Below are positions 15,868 through 23,236 of a stretch of 32,250 nucleotides of DNA, piece by piece. The position numbers were made by a program, and so were the translations under genes. Location: contig JBIKKP010000015.1 of NCBI GenBank assembly GCA_044360285.1, positions 1-32,250 on the forward strand, written 5' to 3'. Source of the stretch: UBA2645 sp044360285 (GTDB lineage Bacteria > Pseudomonadota > Alphaproteobacteria > Rickettsiales > UBA1997). The notes under the pieces were generated by a model. It was given only the letters and a program-made list of their open reading frames with translations. It had not been told where the DNA came from and did not search any database. Positions within the stretch are counted from its first letter, which is position 1, and each line of letters opens with the position of its first letter.

Positions 15868-17076
15868 TTAAATCACTGCAAGCTTCTTGCCAACTTTCAC
15901 AAAAGCAACAATTGCAAGGTCTAGCTGATCTTTTTCATGTGCCGCAGAAATCTGCACACGAATGCGTGCTTCGTTTTTTGGCACTACCGGAAAAGAAAAA
16001 GCGATCACATAAATTCCCTCTTCTTCAATCATCATTTTAGCAAATCTAGCCGCCAAAACAGCGTCGCCAAGCATCACTGGCACAACTGGGTGAACTCCGT
16101 TTTTATCACGAATATCAAAGCCAGCTTCGACCATTTTTTTGCGAAAATAAGCTGTATTCTCGGCGATTTTTTTGATAAGAATTTTTGATTTTGAAATCAT
16201 GTCGATGATCTCAATTCCTACGGCCGCAGTCATTGGCAGCAGGTTGTTAGAAAAAAGATAAGGCCTGGCTTTGTTGCGTAGTTTGTCGATGATTTCTTTT
16301 TTTGAAGCGATGAAACCACCACCAGAGCCGCCCAAAGCCTTGCCTAAAGTTGAAGTTAAAATATCAACCCTGCCCTCAACGCCGCAGAGTTCTAGTGTTC
16401 CGCGGCCATTTTGACCAATGAAGCCAGTGGCATGCGAATCATCAACCATAACCATTGCGCCATATTTTTCGGCCAGATCACAAATTTCTTTAAGCTTGGC
16501 AATGTCACCATCCATTGAAAATACGCCGTCGGTGACAATTAAGCGGTTTTTGTGATTTTGCGCTTGCTGCAGTTTTTCTTCCAATGCCTGCATGTCGTCA
16601 AATTTGTAAAAATAGCGCGCCGCCTTACACAGCCTGATTCCGTCAATCAAGCTGGCGTGATTTAGATCAGCAGAAATTATTGCGTCTTTTTCATCAAAAA
16701 GCGCGGCAAACACGCCACCATTGGCGGCAAAGCATGATGAGAAAGTGATAACATCTTCAAATTGAAGAAATTCGGCGAGCTTTTCTTCAAACCTTTTGTG
16801 CAAATCAAAAGTGCCGCAGATGAAACGAACTGAGGCGGTTCCAAGTCCATATTCGTCGAGCGATTTTTTTGCCACTTCGATCAAATTGTGATTATTGGCC
16901 AAACCCAGGTAATTATTGGCACAAAAGTTCAACAGCTTCTTTTTTGAACCAGCAAAACCAATTTCAATTTCGCTGGATTGCGCGGTGATGATTTCATATT
17001 CGCTTTTGTAAAGACCGCCCTGTTTTAGCTCAGCAAGCTCTGATTTTATTGAGGTAAGAAATTGTTCGTTAATCAT
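15868..17076 (-). CDS. kbl: 2-amino-3-ketobutyrate CoA ligase (glycine C-acetyltransferase)
   Basis: PLP-dependent alpha-oxoamine synthase that converts 2-amino-3-ketobutyrate and CoA to glycine and acetyl-CoA in threonine breakdown. The 402-aa length is standard. Visible are the N-terminal LNFCANNYLGLANN, VRFICGTFDLHKRFEEKLA, the PLP-binding VMVDDSHATGFIG, and the Schiff-base lysine K246 in TSTLGKALGGSGGG. Relatives with the same fold are 8-amino-7-oxononanoate synthase (BioF) and 5-aminolevulinate synthase; the N-terminal region and SHATGFIGQNGRGT favour Kbl. The usual partner threonine dehydrogenase (tdh) is not adjacent. Confidence 0.92.
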   Translation of the reverse strand: MINEQFLTSIKSELAELKQGGLYKSEYEIITAQSSEIEIGFAGSKKKLLNFCANNYLGLANNHNLIEVAKKSLDEYGLGTASVRFICGTFDLHKRFEEKLAEFLQFEDVITFSSCFAANGGVFAALFDEKDAIISADLNHASLIDGIRLCKAARYFYKFDDMQALEEKLQQAQNHKNRLIVTDGVFSMDGDIAKLKEICDLAEKYGAMVMVDDSHATGFIGQNGRGTLELCGVEGRVDILTSTLGKALGGSGGGFIASKKEIIDKLRNKARPYLFSNNLLPMTAAVGIEIIDMISKSKILIKKIAENTAYFRKKMVEAGFDIRDKNGVHPVVPVMLGDAVLAARFAKMMIEEEGIYVIAFSFPVVPKNEARIRVQISAAHEKDQLDLAIVAFVKVGKKLAVI

Positions 17077-17129
17077 TTTTTACGAGAATTTTTGAAAGGA
17101 TAATTTTCGCGAAAACTAGCCAGGCGCAA

Positions 17130-17157
17130 TTGACAAGACAAGTTCGAAAAATAGTCT
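17130..17157 (+). promoter_or_regulatory. Possible promoter for the 17220 operon
   Basis: TTGACA at 17130-17135 is a perfect -35 box; 16 bp downstream TAGTCT (17152-17157) keeps the three most conserved -10 positions. A hairpin TTGGCT/AGCCAA (17160-17165 with 17173-17178) would lie at the start of the transcript. It is in the 143-bp gap between divergent kbl and the lipoprotein gene. Confidence 0.4.
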
Positions 17158-17219
17158 GCTTGGCTGCTTTTAAGCCAAAAAGCAAACCCCTCAATTAACT
17201 AAAAATTTTATCCAAAAAT

Positions 17220-17429
17220 ATGAAAAAACTTTCTTCGCTTCTTGCTGCAGTAATTGTTCTAAGCCTTACAGCTTCTTGCTCTGGAATGTTTTCAAAATCT
17301 TGCAAACGTTGCACAAAAAAAGATGAGGCTCAAGTTAGCAAAACTGAAACTCCAAAAGCTGAAAAAACAAAAAAACACAAAAAAGCCAAAGCAGGCGCGG
17401 CTGAAAAAGTTCCAGCCGTCGCTGAATAG
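17220..17429 (+). CDS. Small lysine-rich lipoprotein
   Basis: A 69-aa lipoprotein: MKKLSSLLAAVIVLSLTASC is a signal peptide with lipobox LTAS-C (Cys20). The mature peptide has two further cysteines in CKRC and then a lysine/alanine/glutamate-rich, probably disordered tail (PKAEKTKKHKKAKAG). The basic tail could bind peptidoglycan, LPS or nucleic acid, but nothing in the sequence decides this. It is followed after about 14 bp by a strong hairpin and then thiL, so it may be its own short transcription unit. Confidence 0.75.
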   Translation: MKKLSSLLAAVIVLSLTASCSGMFSKSCKRCTKKDEAQVSKTETPKAEKTKKHKKAKAGAAEKVPAVAE

Positions 17430-17442
17430 TTAAAAACGCATC

Positions 17443-17475
17443 CGTCATCCTTGGTCTGAAAGGCCGAGGATGACG
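17443..17475. terminator. Strong 12-bp hairpin / dispersed palindrome between lipoprotein and thiL
   Basis: CGTCATCCTTGG (17443-17454) pairs with CCGAGGATGACG (17464-17475), 12 pairs with one T-G wobble and a 9-nt loop. The arms resemble the 'GTCATCC...GGATGAC' palindromes that are dispersed between genes in many alphaproteobacterial genomes. It lies 14 bp after the lipoprotein stop and 10 bp before thiL, so it could act as a terminator or mRNA-stability element; AGTTAAAAAAA follows rather than a T-run. Confidence 0.6.
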
Positions 17476-17485
17476 AGTTAAAAAA

Positions 17486-18454
17486 ATGAAAGAATTTTCG
17501 CTAATCGAAAAAATTTTTAAGCCATTAACGAATGGCTGCAAAGCCGCGCAAAACCTAGCTGACGACGTTGCAAAAATTTCACTAAAAAAAGATGAAGAGC
17601 TGATAATCAGCAAAGATGTTTTTGTTGAAGACGTGCATTTCTTACTTGCTGATGGCGGTTTCAAAATTGCTTCCAAGCTTTTACGCACAAATCTTTCTGA
17701 CCTTGCTGCATCTGGCGCCAAACCGGTTTATTACATGCTTGGTTTTTCAAAAAATAAAAAAATTTCAGAAAAATTTTTAAGTGATTTTGGCAAAGGATTA
17801 AAATCCGTTCAAGATGAGTTTGGCCTTGATTTGATTGGCGGCGACACGGCTTCATCGAAGAAACTTTTCTTTTCTGTGACAATTTTTGGCATCGCAAAAA
17901 AAGCAGAAAATTTATCCAGACAAAATGCCAAAGCCGGCGATTTGATTTTCGTTTCAGGCACAATTGGCGATGCTTCTCTTGGACTTGCGCTGCGGCAGAA
18001 AAAAATTAAAGCTGATAAAAAAACTGCAGAATTTTTGCTGGACCGTCACTTTTTTCCAAGCCCACGAATCAAGCTGGGCCGTGCTTTGACGCAGTATAAA
18101 CTTGCAAAATGTGCAATTGATATTTCCGACGGATTTCTTGCCGATTTACGCCAAATTTGTAAAAGCTCTGCGCTTGATGCCGAAGTTTTTTTAGAAAAAT
18201 TTTCTTTTTCAAAATCAGCAAAGAAGCTTGAAACAGCAGCGATCAATTTACTTGCAGGTGGTGATGATTATGAGTTGATTTTTTGTGCGCCGAAAAAAAA
18301 TCTGCAAAAAATTCTCGCGTTAAAAAAATCTCTGCAGCTTGAAATTTCGTGCGTTGGCGAACTCAAAAAAATGTCAAAAAAATCACCGCAAATAATTTTG
18401 CGTGACGCAAATTCTAAAAAAATTCCAATCAAAAAATTCGGTTATGAGCATTAA
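17486..18454 (+). CDS. thiL: Thiamine-monophosphate kinase
   Basis: ATP-dependent kinase that converts thiamine monophosphate to the active cofactor thiamine diphosphate. The 322-aa length fits. Family motifs are MKEFSLIEKIF at the start, ADDVAKI with the metal-binding aspartates, LLRTNLSDLAASGAKP, DLIGGDTASSKK, CAIDISDGFLADL and GGDDYELIF. The following RDD gene starts inside its last 11 bp, indicating coupling. thiG lies about 9 kb away in the same window; other thiamine genes are not seen. Confidence 0.95.
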   Translation: MKEFSLIEKIFKPLTNGCKAAQNLADDVAKISLKKDEELIISKDVFVEDVHFLLADGGFKIASKLLRTNLSDLAASGAKPVYYMLGFSKNKKISEKFLSDFGKGLKSVQDEFGLDLIGGDTASSKKLFFSVTIFGIAKKAENLSRQNAKAGDLIFVSGTIGDASLGLALRQKKIKADKKTAEFLLDRHFFPSPRIKLGRALTQYKLAKCAIDISDGFLADLRQICKSSALDAEVFLEKFSFSKSAKKLETAAINLLAGGDDYELIFCAPKKNLQKILALKKSLQLEISCVGELKKMSKKSPQIILRDANSKKIPIKKFGYEH

Positions 18455-19106
18455 ATCACTCTTTGGCAGCAAGAACACAAAATATGCGGGTTCTTTTCGC
18501 CGCAGCTCTGCCGCCGCAATTGACATGACTGCGGTTTTATTTCTGCGTATCATCGCCATGGAAATTCTTGGAAACTTGTGGCTCAACCCACAAATCCTCA
18601 AATTTGCGCAAGAATTTCGTGAAAAATTTGGCACCGAAACACCAAAAAACACGCAAGAACACATTGACTACATCATCCACAGCAGCTTCTTCATTCACAC
18701 AATCCTTTTTTACGCCATCGTGATTTTTGTTGGCGCACTTTACCACGCCTACCTCAATTCCTCTTCTTGGCGCGGCACGCTTGGAAAACGCTGGATGCGC
18801 ATCACTATTGTTAACAAGAAGGATGAGAAAATTGGCTTTGGACTTGGACTTAGTCACTATTTCCTTTCGGTTTTACCTTTTGCTTTTGTTCTTTATTTGA
18901 TCAGCTTTCAGCTGCGCAATGACTTGACTTTCTTTCAGGCGGTGACCGCTTCCAGCACTAATGTTTTTCTTGGTATTATGTTTTTAATTTGGGTGCAAAT
19001 TCATCTTTTCACCAAAAATAAAAATACCGCTTACGACATGATTTGCCAAACATCATTAATCAACGCCAAGACTGCTGCCAAGTGGCCATGGAGCAAAACA
19101 GAATAA
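18444..19106 (+). CDS. RDD family membrane protein
   Basis: A 220-aa inner-membrane protein starting at ATG 18444 (MSIKSLFGSKNTKYAG), 11 bp before the thiL stop. The RDD pattern is visible: SFRRSSAAAIDMTAVLFL in the first membrane helix region (arginine and aspartate), a second helix at about 90-105 (FYAIVIFVGALYHAY), and WRGTLGKRWMRITIVNKKD, the conserved G-T-x-G-K-x-x-x motif, followed by two more hydrophobic segments. RDD proteins are often of unknown role; some are linked to sodium/proton exchange. It sits 1 bp before lpxC. Confidence 0.85.
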   Translation: MSIKSLFGSKNTKYAGSFRRSSAAAIDMTAVLFLRIIAMEILGNLWLNPQILKFAQEFREKFGTETPKNTQEHIDYIIHSSFFIHTILFYAIVIFVGALYHAYLNSSSWRGTLGKRWMRITIVNKKDEKIGFGLGLSHYFLSVLPFAFVLYLISFQLRNDLTFFQAVTASSTNVFLGIMFLIWVQIHLFTKNKNTAYDMICQTSLINAKTAAKWPWSKTE

Positions 19107-19107
19107 C

Positions 19108-19968
19108 ATGATTTCAATCGCACAAAAAACCATAAATCACAAAATCAGTTGCAACGGCGTTGGCTTGCACAGCGGCTCGACTGTGACAATGACACTTCAT
19201 CCAGCGCCTTGTGACAGTGGAATAATTTTTAAACGAACTGACGTTGAGCCAGAAAAACAAATCATCCGCGCCAACTACAAAAATGTTACAGAAACAAATC
19301 TGGGCACAACTTTGACCAATGAATTTGGTGTCAAAATTTCTACCATCGAACATCTCATGGCGGCAATTTGGGGCTGCGGTATCGACAACTTAATCATCGA
19401 AATTAATGCCAATGAAGCGCCAATCATGGATGGCAGTTCAAAGCCATTGGTCTTTTTAATTGAATGCGCTGGAATCAACATCCAAGATGCTCCGCGCCGC
19501 TTCGTAGAAATCCTCAAAACAGTTCGTGTTGAAGAAAAAGATAAATTTATTGAGGTAAAACCAGCTAACGAATTTGGTCTTGAACTTGATATTGACTTTG
19601 ATTCGGCACATATCGGCGAACAGAAATTCTCTTACAACCAGAGCAACATCTCCTTCAAAAACGACATTTCACGCGCGCGAACTTTTGGCTTTAAACATGA
19701 AATCGACTATTTGCACAGTATCGGTCTGGCCAAAGGCGGAACGCTTGATAACGCAATTTTAGTTGGCGAGGAAGGCATCATCAATGAAGGCAAATTGCGT
19801 TATGAAAACGAGTTTGCGCGCCACAAGGCTCTTGATTTTATCGGTGATATTTATCTTGCCGGACACTACATACTTGGCCATTTCACCGCTTTTAAACCTG
19901 GGCACGGCATCAACAATAAAATTTTGCAAAAAATTTTCGAGAATCAGGAAAATTGGCGCCTAGTTTAA
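19108..19968 (+). CDS. lpxC: UDP-3-O-acyl-N-acetylglucosamine deacetylase LpxC
   Basis: Zinc-dependent deacetylase, the committed step of lipid A synthesis, so the organism should make lipid A. At 286 aa it is slightly shorter than E. coli LpxC (305). Motifs are GVGLHSGSTV, STIEHLMAAIWG with zinc ligand H82, APIMDGSSKPLVF, RARTFGFKHEID and the C-terminal HKALDFIGDIYLAGHYI with the other zinc ligands. It starts 1 bp after the RDD gene. In many relatives lpxC follows ftsZ; here it is in a thiL operon. Confidence 0.97.
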   Translation: MISIAQKTINHKISCNGVGLHSGSTVTMTLHPAPCDSGIIFKRTDVEPEKQIIRANYKNVTETNLGTTLTNEFGVKISTIEHLMAAIWGCGIDNLIIEINANEAPIMDGSSKPLVFLIECAGINIQDAPRRFVEILKTVRVEEKDKFIEVKPANEFGLELDIDFDSAHIGEQKFSYNQSNISFKNDISRARTFGFKHEIDYLHSIGLAKGGTLDNAILVGEEGIINEGKLRYENEFARHKALDFIGDIYLAGHYILGHFTAFKPGHGINNKILQKIFENQENWRLV

Positions 19969-19984
19969 GCTAGGAAAAATTCAT

Positions 19985-20009
19985 TCATACTGAACCTGTC
20001 GAAGTATGA
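19985..20009. terminator. Hairpin between convergent lpxC and lipoprotein gene
   Basis: TCATACT (19985-19991) and AGTATGA (20003-20009) form a perfect 7-bp stem with an 11-nt loop containing ACCTGTCGA. The arrangement resembles the 'TGAGCCTGTCGAAG' palindromic repeats found between genes in many bacteria. It occupies the 65-bp gap between converging genes, where a bidirectional terminator is expected. Confidence 0.5.
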
Positions 20010-20033
20010 CTACTGCTGATTAGTTCGAGACCC

Positions 20034-20378
20034 TTACTGATAAATCGATTTAATATAATTTTTGCTTGGACGCCTGATTTCCTCTTGGCGTAAAGCGCAT
20101 TTTATCATCTGATCTGGTGCAATCTTCTCAACCCTTACCGAGCGCTTATCTGGCAGCTTTATCGCTGTGTAATCAATTGAAGTTCCCTCGTCTCTTTTTT
20201 CAAACTCAGCGCGCAAAATTGCCTGCTGCACTTCTTGTAAATTAGTGTAGCGAATAGTGACTATTGGATTGTCCGGGCAAATGATTTCAACGTTGTAGAA
20301 TTTCTTTTGCGAACCACAGCAGCTCAAAAATAAGAGCAAAAATAAGCAGAATTTACTGAGGCTTAATTTGTCCAACAT
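20034..20378 (-). CDS. Small putative lipoprotein after bamE
   Basis: A 114-aa protein starting at ATG 20376-20378. It has a signal peptide with a lipobox-like FLSC (followed by a second Cys, so LSCCGS). The mature part includes FYNVEIICPDNPIVTIRY and a basic C-terminus (RRPSKNYIKSIYQ). I recognise no family. The start overlaps the 3' end of bamE by 26 bp; an alternative ATG at 20405 would add nine residues ahead of the signal and is less likely. Co-transcription with bamE suggests an envelope role. Confidence 0.7.
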   Translation of the reverse strand: MLDKLSLSKFCLFLLLFLSCCGSQKKFYNVEIICPDNPIVTIRYTNLQEVQQAILRAEFEKRDEGTSIDYTAIKLPDKRSVRVEKIAPDQMIKCALRQEEIRRPSKNYIKSIYQ

Positions 20379-20784
20379 TGCTGAAAAATGATTTGATGAG
20401 ACCAACTTGGTGACCTTCTACGGTCGTTTGTTTCGTAGAAAAACTTAAATTTCTTTCTTCGTCACTAAGTGAAATTTTTTGCAAATTTTTGACGAGATTT
20501 TTTTCATCAAAACGCACAACCAAAATTTCGCGCGAGACCGTCTTTGGCTTAAAAAATAAAAAGTGCTTAAGCTCTTGCGAGTAGTAAATCCAAGCCTCGT
20601 CGTAATCTAAGTCAGAAACAAAACTTGGCGAACCCATCATTTTTAGAACCCGTTCTTTTCCAGTAATTCCTTCTTGCAGCATCTCATGATCGGAAAAATC
20701 AAAAACAAAGCCATGGCGCTCAACCCTTGATACACAAGCGCTGGAAAGGAAAATGAGGAAAATGTAGAGAAAGGAAAATCTCAC
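20353..20784 (-). CDS. bamE: Outer-membrane assembly lipoprotein BamE (SmpA/OmlA)
   Basis: Lipoprotein subunit of the BAM complex, which inserts beta-barrel proteins in the outer membrane. The 143-aa sequence has a signal peptide with lipobox SSAC, then RHGFVFD, the helical segment LQEGITGKERVLKMMGSPSFVS and DEAWIYYSQE, which is the SmpA/OmlA pattern (turn between the helix and the beta sheet with GSPS). The start is GTG (20782-20784), directly after a TAA that ends a short open frame. Placement near rpmF-plsX-fabH on the opposite strand is the usual alphaproteobacterial layout. Confidence 0.87.
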   Translation of the reverse strand: MRFSFLYIFLIFLSSACVSRVERHGFVFDFSDHEMLQEGITGKERVLKMMGSPSFVSDLDYDEAWIYYSQELKHFLFFKPKTVSREILVVRFDEKNLVKNLQKISLSDEERNLSFSTKQTTVEGHQVGLIKSFFSNVGQIKPQ

Positions 20785-20952
20785 TTACTTTTGAAAAATG
20801 ACGTGTTGCTTTTGATGTAAGCGCTTTTTAGTTTGCGCCACTCTTTTTGGCTTTGAGCGGCAGCGGCCGCTAAAGAAGCAGGTTAAGCCACTTAATAGGC
20901 CTTCACCAACTACAGCTTCAAACTCAATTCCGCACCTGAAAGAATCAAGCAT
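20785..20952 (-). CDS. Possible 55-aa small ORF directly upstream of bamE
   Basis: An open frame runs from ATG 20950-20952 (MLDSFRCGIEFEAVV) to TAA 20785-20787, and the bamE GTG follows that stop without a gap. The C-terminal half is strongly basic (SKPKRVAQTKKRLHQKQH). The abutting stop and start fit translational coupling. Against it: no ribosome binding site stands out, no family is recognised, the frame covers the region that should hold the rpmF promoter, and it contains a hairpin. It may be chance or a leader peptide. Confidence 0.28.
   Translation of the reverse strand: MLDSFRCGIEFEAVVGEGLLSGLTCFFSGRCRSKPKRVAQTKKRLHQKQHVIFQK
20851..20875. promoter_or_regulatory. GC-rich hairpin in the bamE/rpmF divergent region
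   Basis: AGCGGC (20856-20861) pairs with GCCGCT (20866-20871) around an AGCG loop, extended by CTTT/AAAG with one bulged G. It stands out in AT-rich intergenic DNA. It lies 105 bp before rpmF and 67 bp before bamE, with no T-run on either side, so a leader structure or protein-binding site is more likely than a terminator. Confidence 0.5.
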
Positions 20953-20979
20953 AACTCAAACTAAAAAAACACTTACGCT

Positions 20980-21183
20980 ATGGCAGTTCCTAAGAAGAAA
21001 AAATCTAGTTCAAGAAGCAAAATGAGAAGAGGCAGCAACGGCACTTTTGACGCTGATTTTCCAAATGTTATTACCGACAAAACAACCGGTGAATTCAAGC
21101 TTCCTCACCACATCTCTGTCGATGGCTACTACAACGGAAAAAAAGTTGTAAGCAAAAAAGTTAAAGCGACTTCGCAAGAGTAA
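20980..21183 (+). CDS. rpmF: 50S ribosomal protein L32
   Basis: Small basic protein of the large ribosomal subunit. The start MAVPKKKKSSSRSKMRRGSN is the L32 signature. At 67 aa it is a normal length for alphaproteobacteria. The later PHHISVDGYYNGKKVV is the family's C-terminal part. There are no zinc-binding cysteines, as in other Gram-negative L32 proteins. It begins a unit with plsX and fabH, 5 bp before plsX, linking ribosome and lipid synthesis. Confidence 0.96.
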   Translation: MAVPKKKKSSSRSKMRRGSNGTFDADFPNVITDKTTGEFKLPHHISVDGYYNGKKVVSKKVKATSQE

Positions 21184-21188
21184 GCAAA

Positions 21189-22265
21189 GTGACCAAAGGC
21201 TTAAAAATCGCACTGGACTGCATGGGGGGCGATCACGCCCCACAAGTTGTTATTGAAGGCGCTAACCTAATCGCTGCTTCAAATCCGGATGTTCATTTTT
21301 TATTCTTCGGCGACTCTGCAAAGATAGATCCAATTATTCACAATTGCCGTCACCTAAAAAATCGCTACGAACTAACCCACACGCAAGATTTCATCTCATC
21401 TGACGAAAAACCTTCCGTTGCTTTGCGCAAAGGCACAAATTCCAGCATGCGCTTGGCAATTAACGCCGTTAAAGACAGCGCTGCTGACGTAATGATTTCA
21501 GCTGGAAACACCGGCGCCTTAATGGCAATCGCTAAAATAGTTCTTCGCCCTCTTCCAGGAATTGACCGCCCAGCAATCGTCACCTCCATTCCAAATAAAA
21601 AGAAAAAAGCCACCGTCTTCTTAGACATGGGCGCCAATGTTGAATGCGGCGCCGAAGCCTTGCTGCAATTTGCAATCATGGGTCATGCTTTTGCTCGCAG
21701 CGTCATGAAAATCGACAAACCATCAATTGGAATTTTGAATGTTGGATCTGAAGACATGAAAGGCCATGAAGAGGTTCGCAAAGCCGCGGCAATGCTGCGC
21801 GAAAGCGATTTGAAAGATTGCTTTTATGGCTACGTAGAAGGAGACGACATCACCAAAGGAACCGTTGATGTTGTGGTCACCGATGGCTTCACCGGCAACA
21901 TTGCTCTTAAGGCAATTGAAGGAACCTCGAAACTAATTTCCAGCCTCGTTAAAGAAGCTTTTACCAGCTCAATTTTTGCAAAAATCGGCTATCTGCTTTC
22001 CAGCAAAGCCATCAAAAGATCGACTGGAACCTTTGATCCACGCGTACATAACGGCGCAATGCTTGTTGGCTTAAACGGCGTTGTTGTGAAAAGTCATGGT
22101 GGAACTGACGCAATTGGCTTTGCCAACGCAATCAAAGTAGCCATTTCACTTGTTGAAAACAAAATTAATCAACAAATCACTAAAGAACTCCTTTCGGCAA
22201 CTCAATCAATTCAAGCTGCCGAAGCACTAACTGCGCAGTCAGAAAAAGATCCTAGCGCAGAATAA
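21189..22265 (+). CDS. plsX: Phosphate acyltransferase PlsX
   Basis: Makes acyl-phosphate from acyl-ACP for phosphatidic acid synthesis. The 358-aa protein starts with GTG at 21189 (TKGLKIALDCMGGDHAP), and has LRKGTNSSMRLAINAV, SAGNTGALMA, IGILNVGSEDMKGHE, VVVTDGFTGNIALKAIEG and KSHGGTDAIGFANAI, all typical. The N-terminal DCMGGDHAP is the family signature. It is 5 bp after rpmF and 11 bp before fabH. Confidence 0.96.
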   Translation: MTKGLKIALDCMGGDHAPQVVIEGANLIAASNPDVHFLFFGDSAKIDPIIHNCRHLKNRYELTHTQDFISSDEKPSVALRKGTNSSMRLAINAVKDSAADVMISAGNTGALMAIAKIVLRPLPGIDRPAIVTSIPNKKKKATVFLDMGANVECGAEALLQFAIMGHAFARSVMKIDKPSIGILNVGSEDMKGHEEVRKAAAMLRESDLKDCFYGYVEGDDITKGTVDVVVTDGFTGNIALKAIEGTSKLISSLVKEAFTSSIFAKIGYLLSSKAIKRSTGTFDPRVHNGAMLVGLNGVVVKSHGGTDAIGFANAIKVAISLVENKINQQITKELLSATQSIQAAEALTAQSEKDPSAE

Positions 22266-22276
22266 AAGATGAAATC

Positions 22277-23236
22277 ATGCCAAATTCTCGAATCATTGCA
22301 ACCGGCTCTTACCTTCCAAAAAAGATCGTCACTAACGAAGATCTCTCAAAGACCGTCGACACTTCCAACGAATGGATTATTGAACGCACTGGCATAACCA
22401 AACGCCACATTTGCGCTGAAAACGAACTAACCTCAGACATTGCCAGCCAAGCCGCTTTCGAGGCAATTAAGCAAGCAGGAATTTCTGTCGAGGCAATTGA
22501 TTTAATCATCTTAGCCACCACAACCCCTGACCTCACCTTTCCTGCAACCGCAACAACAGTGCAGGCGAAAATCGGCGCAAAAAACGCTTTTGCTTTCGAC
22601 ATCCAAGCTGTTTGTTCCGGCTTTGTTTACGCAGTGACAATTGCTGATAAATTCATCAAATCCGGCCAAGTAAAAACTGCGCTAGTTATTGGCGCCGATG
22701 CGCTTTCTCGCATCGTTGATTGGTCTGATCGCAACACTTGTGTTCTTTTTGGCGATGGCGCTGGAGCCGTAATTTTACAGGCTTGCGATGATGAAAATCT
22801 TGGCATCATTGCCAGCAATTTACATTCTGATGGCAAGCTTAACGACATCCTTAAAACCAATGGCGGCGTAGCTTTAAACCAAAAGGCTGGGTTCATTGAA
22901 ATGGCAGGAAAAGAAGTTTTTAAACACGCCGTTGATAAAATGTGTAAGTCCGTTCTTGAGGCTTTGAAGCAGGCAAATCTAAGCGAAAAAGACATCGATC
23001 TTCTTGTGCCACATCAAGCGAATTTGCGCATTTTGGATTCGGTTGCATGTCGTTTGCAATTACCGAAAGAAAAAGTAATCGTCACCGTGCAAGACCACGC
23101 CAACACTTCTGCCGCTTCAATTCCACTTGCTTTGGATTTTGCTAATCGTGGCAAAAAAATTAGAGAAAAAGACGTTGTTGTTCTTGAGGCACTTGGCGGC
23201 GGCCTCACTTGGGGATCAATTGTTTTACGCTGGTAA
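22277..23236 (+). CDS. fabH: 3-oxoacyl-ACP synthase III (FabH)
   Basis: Starts fatty acid synthesis by condensing acetyl-CoA with malonyl-ACP. The 319-aa enzyme shows the catalytic triad: C113 in AVCSGF, the histidine of VPHQANLRI (near residue 245) and the asparagine of DHANTSAASIP. The glycine-rich LEALGGGLTWGSIVLRW closes the fold. Its 3' end overlaps the convergent coaE by 12 bp. ihfA, which follows fabH in many alphaproteobacteria, is not here. Confidence 0.97.
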   Translation: MPNSRIIATGSYLPKKIVTNEDLSKTVDTSNEWIIERTGITKRHICAENELTSDIASQAAFEAIKQAGISVEAIDLIILATTTPDLTFPATATTVQAKIGAKNAFAFDIQAVCSGFVYAVTIADKFIKSGQVKTALVIGADALSRIVDWSDRNTCVLFGDGAGAVILQACDDENLGIIASNLHSDGKLNDILKTNGGVALNQKAGFIEMAGKEVFKHAVDKMCKSVLEALKQANLSEKDIDLLVPHQANLRILDSVACRLQLPKEKVIVTVQDHANTSAASIPLALDFANRGKKIREKDVVVLEALGGGLTWGSIVLRW

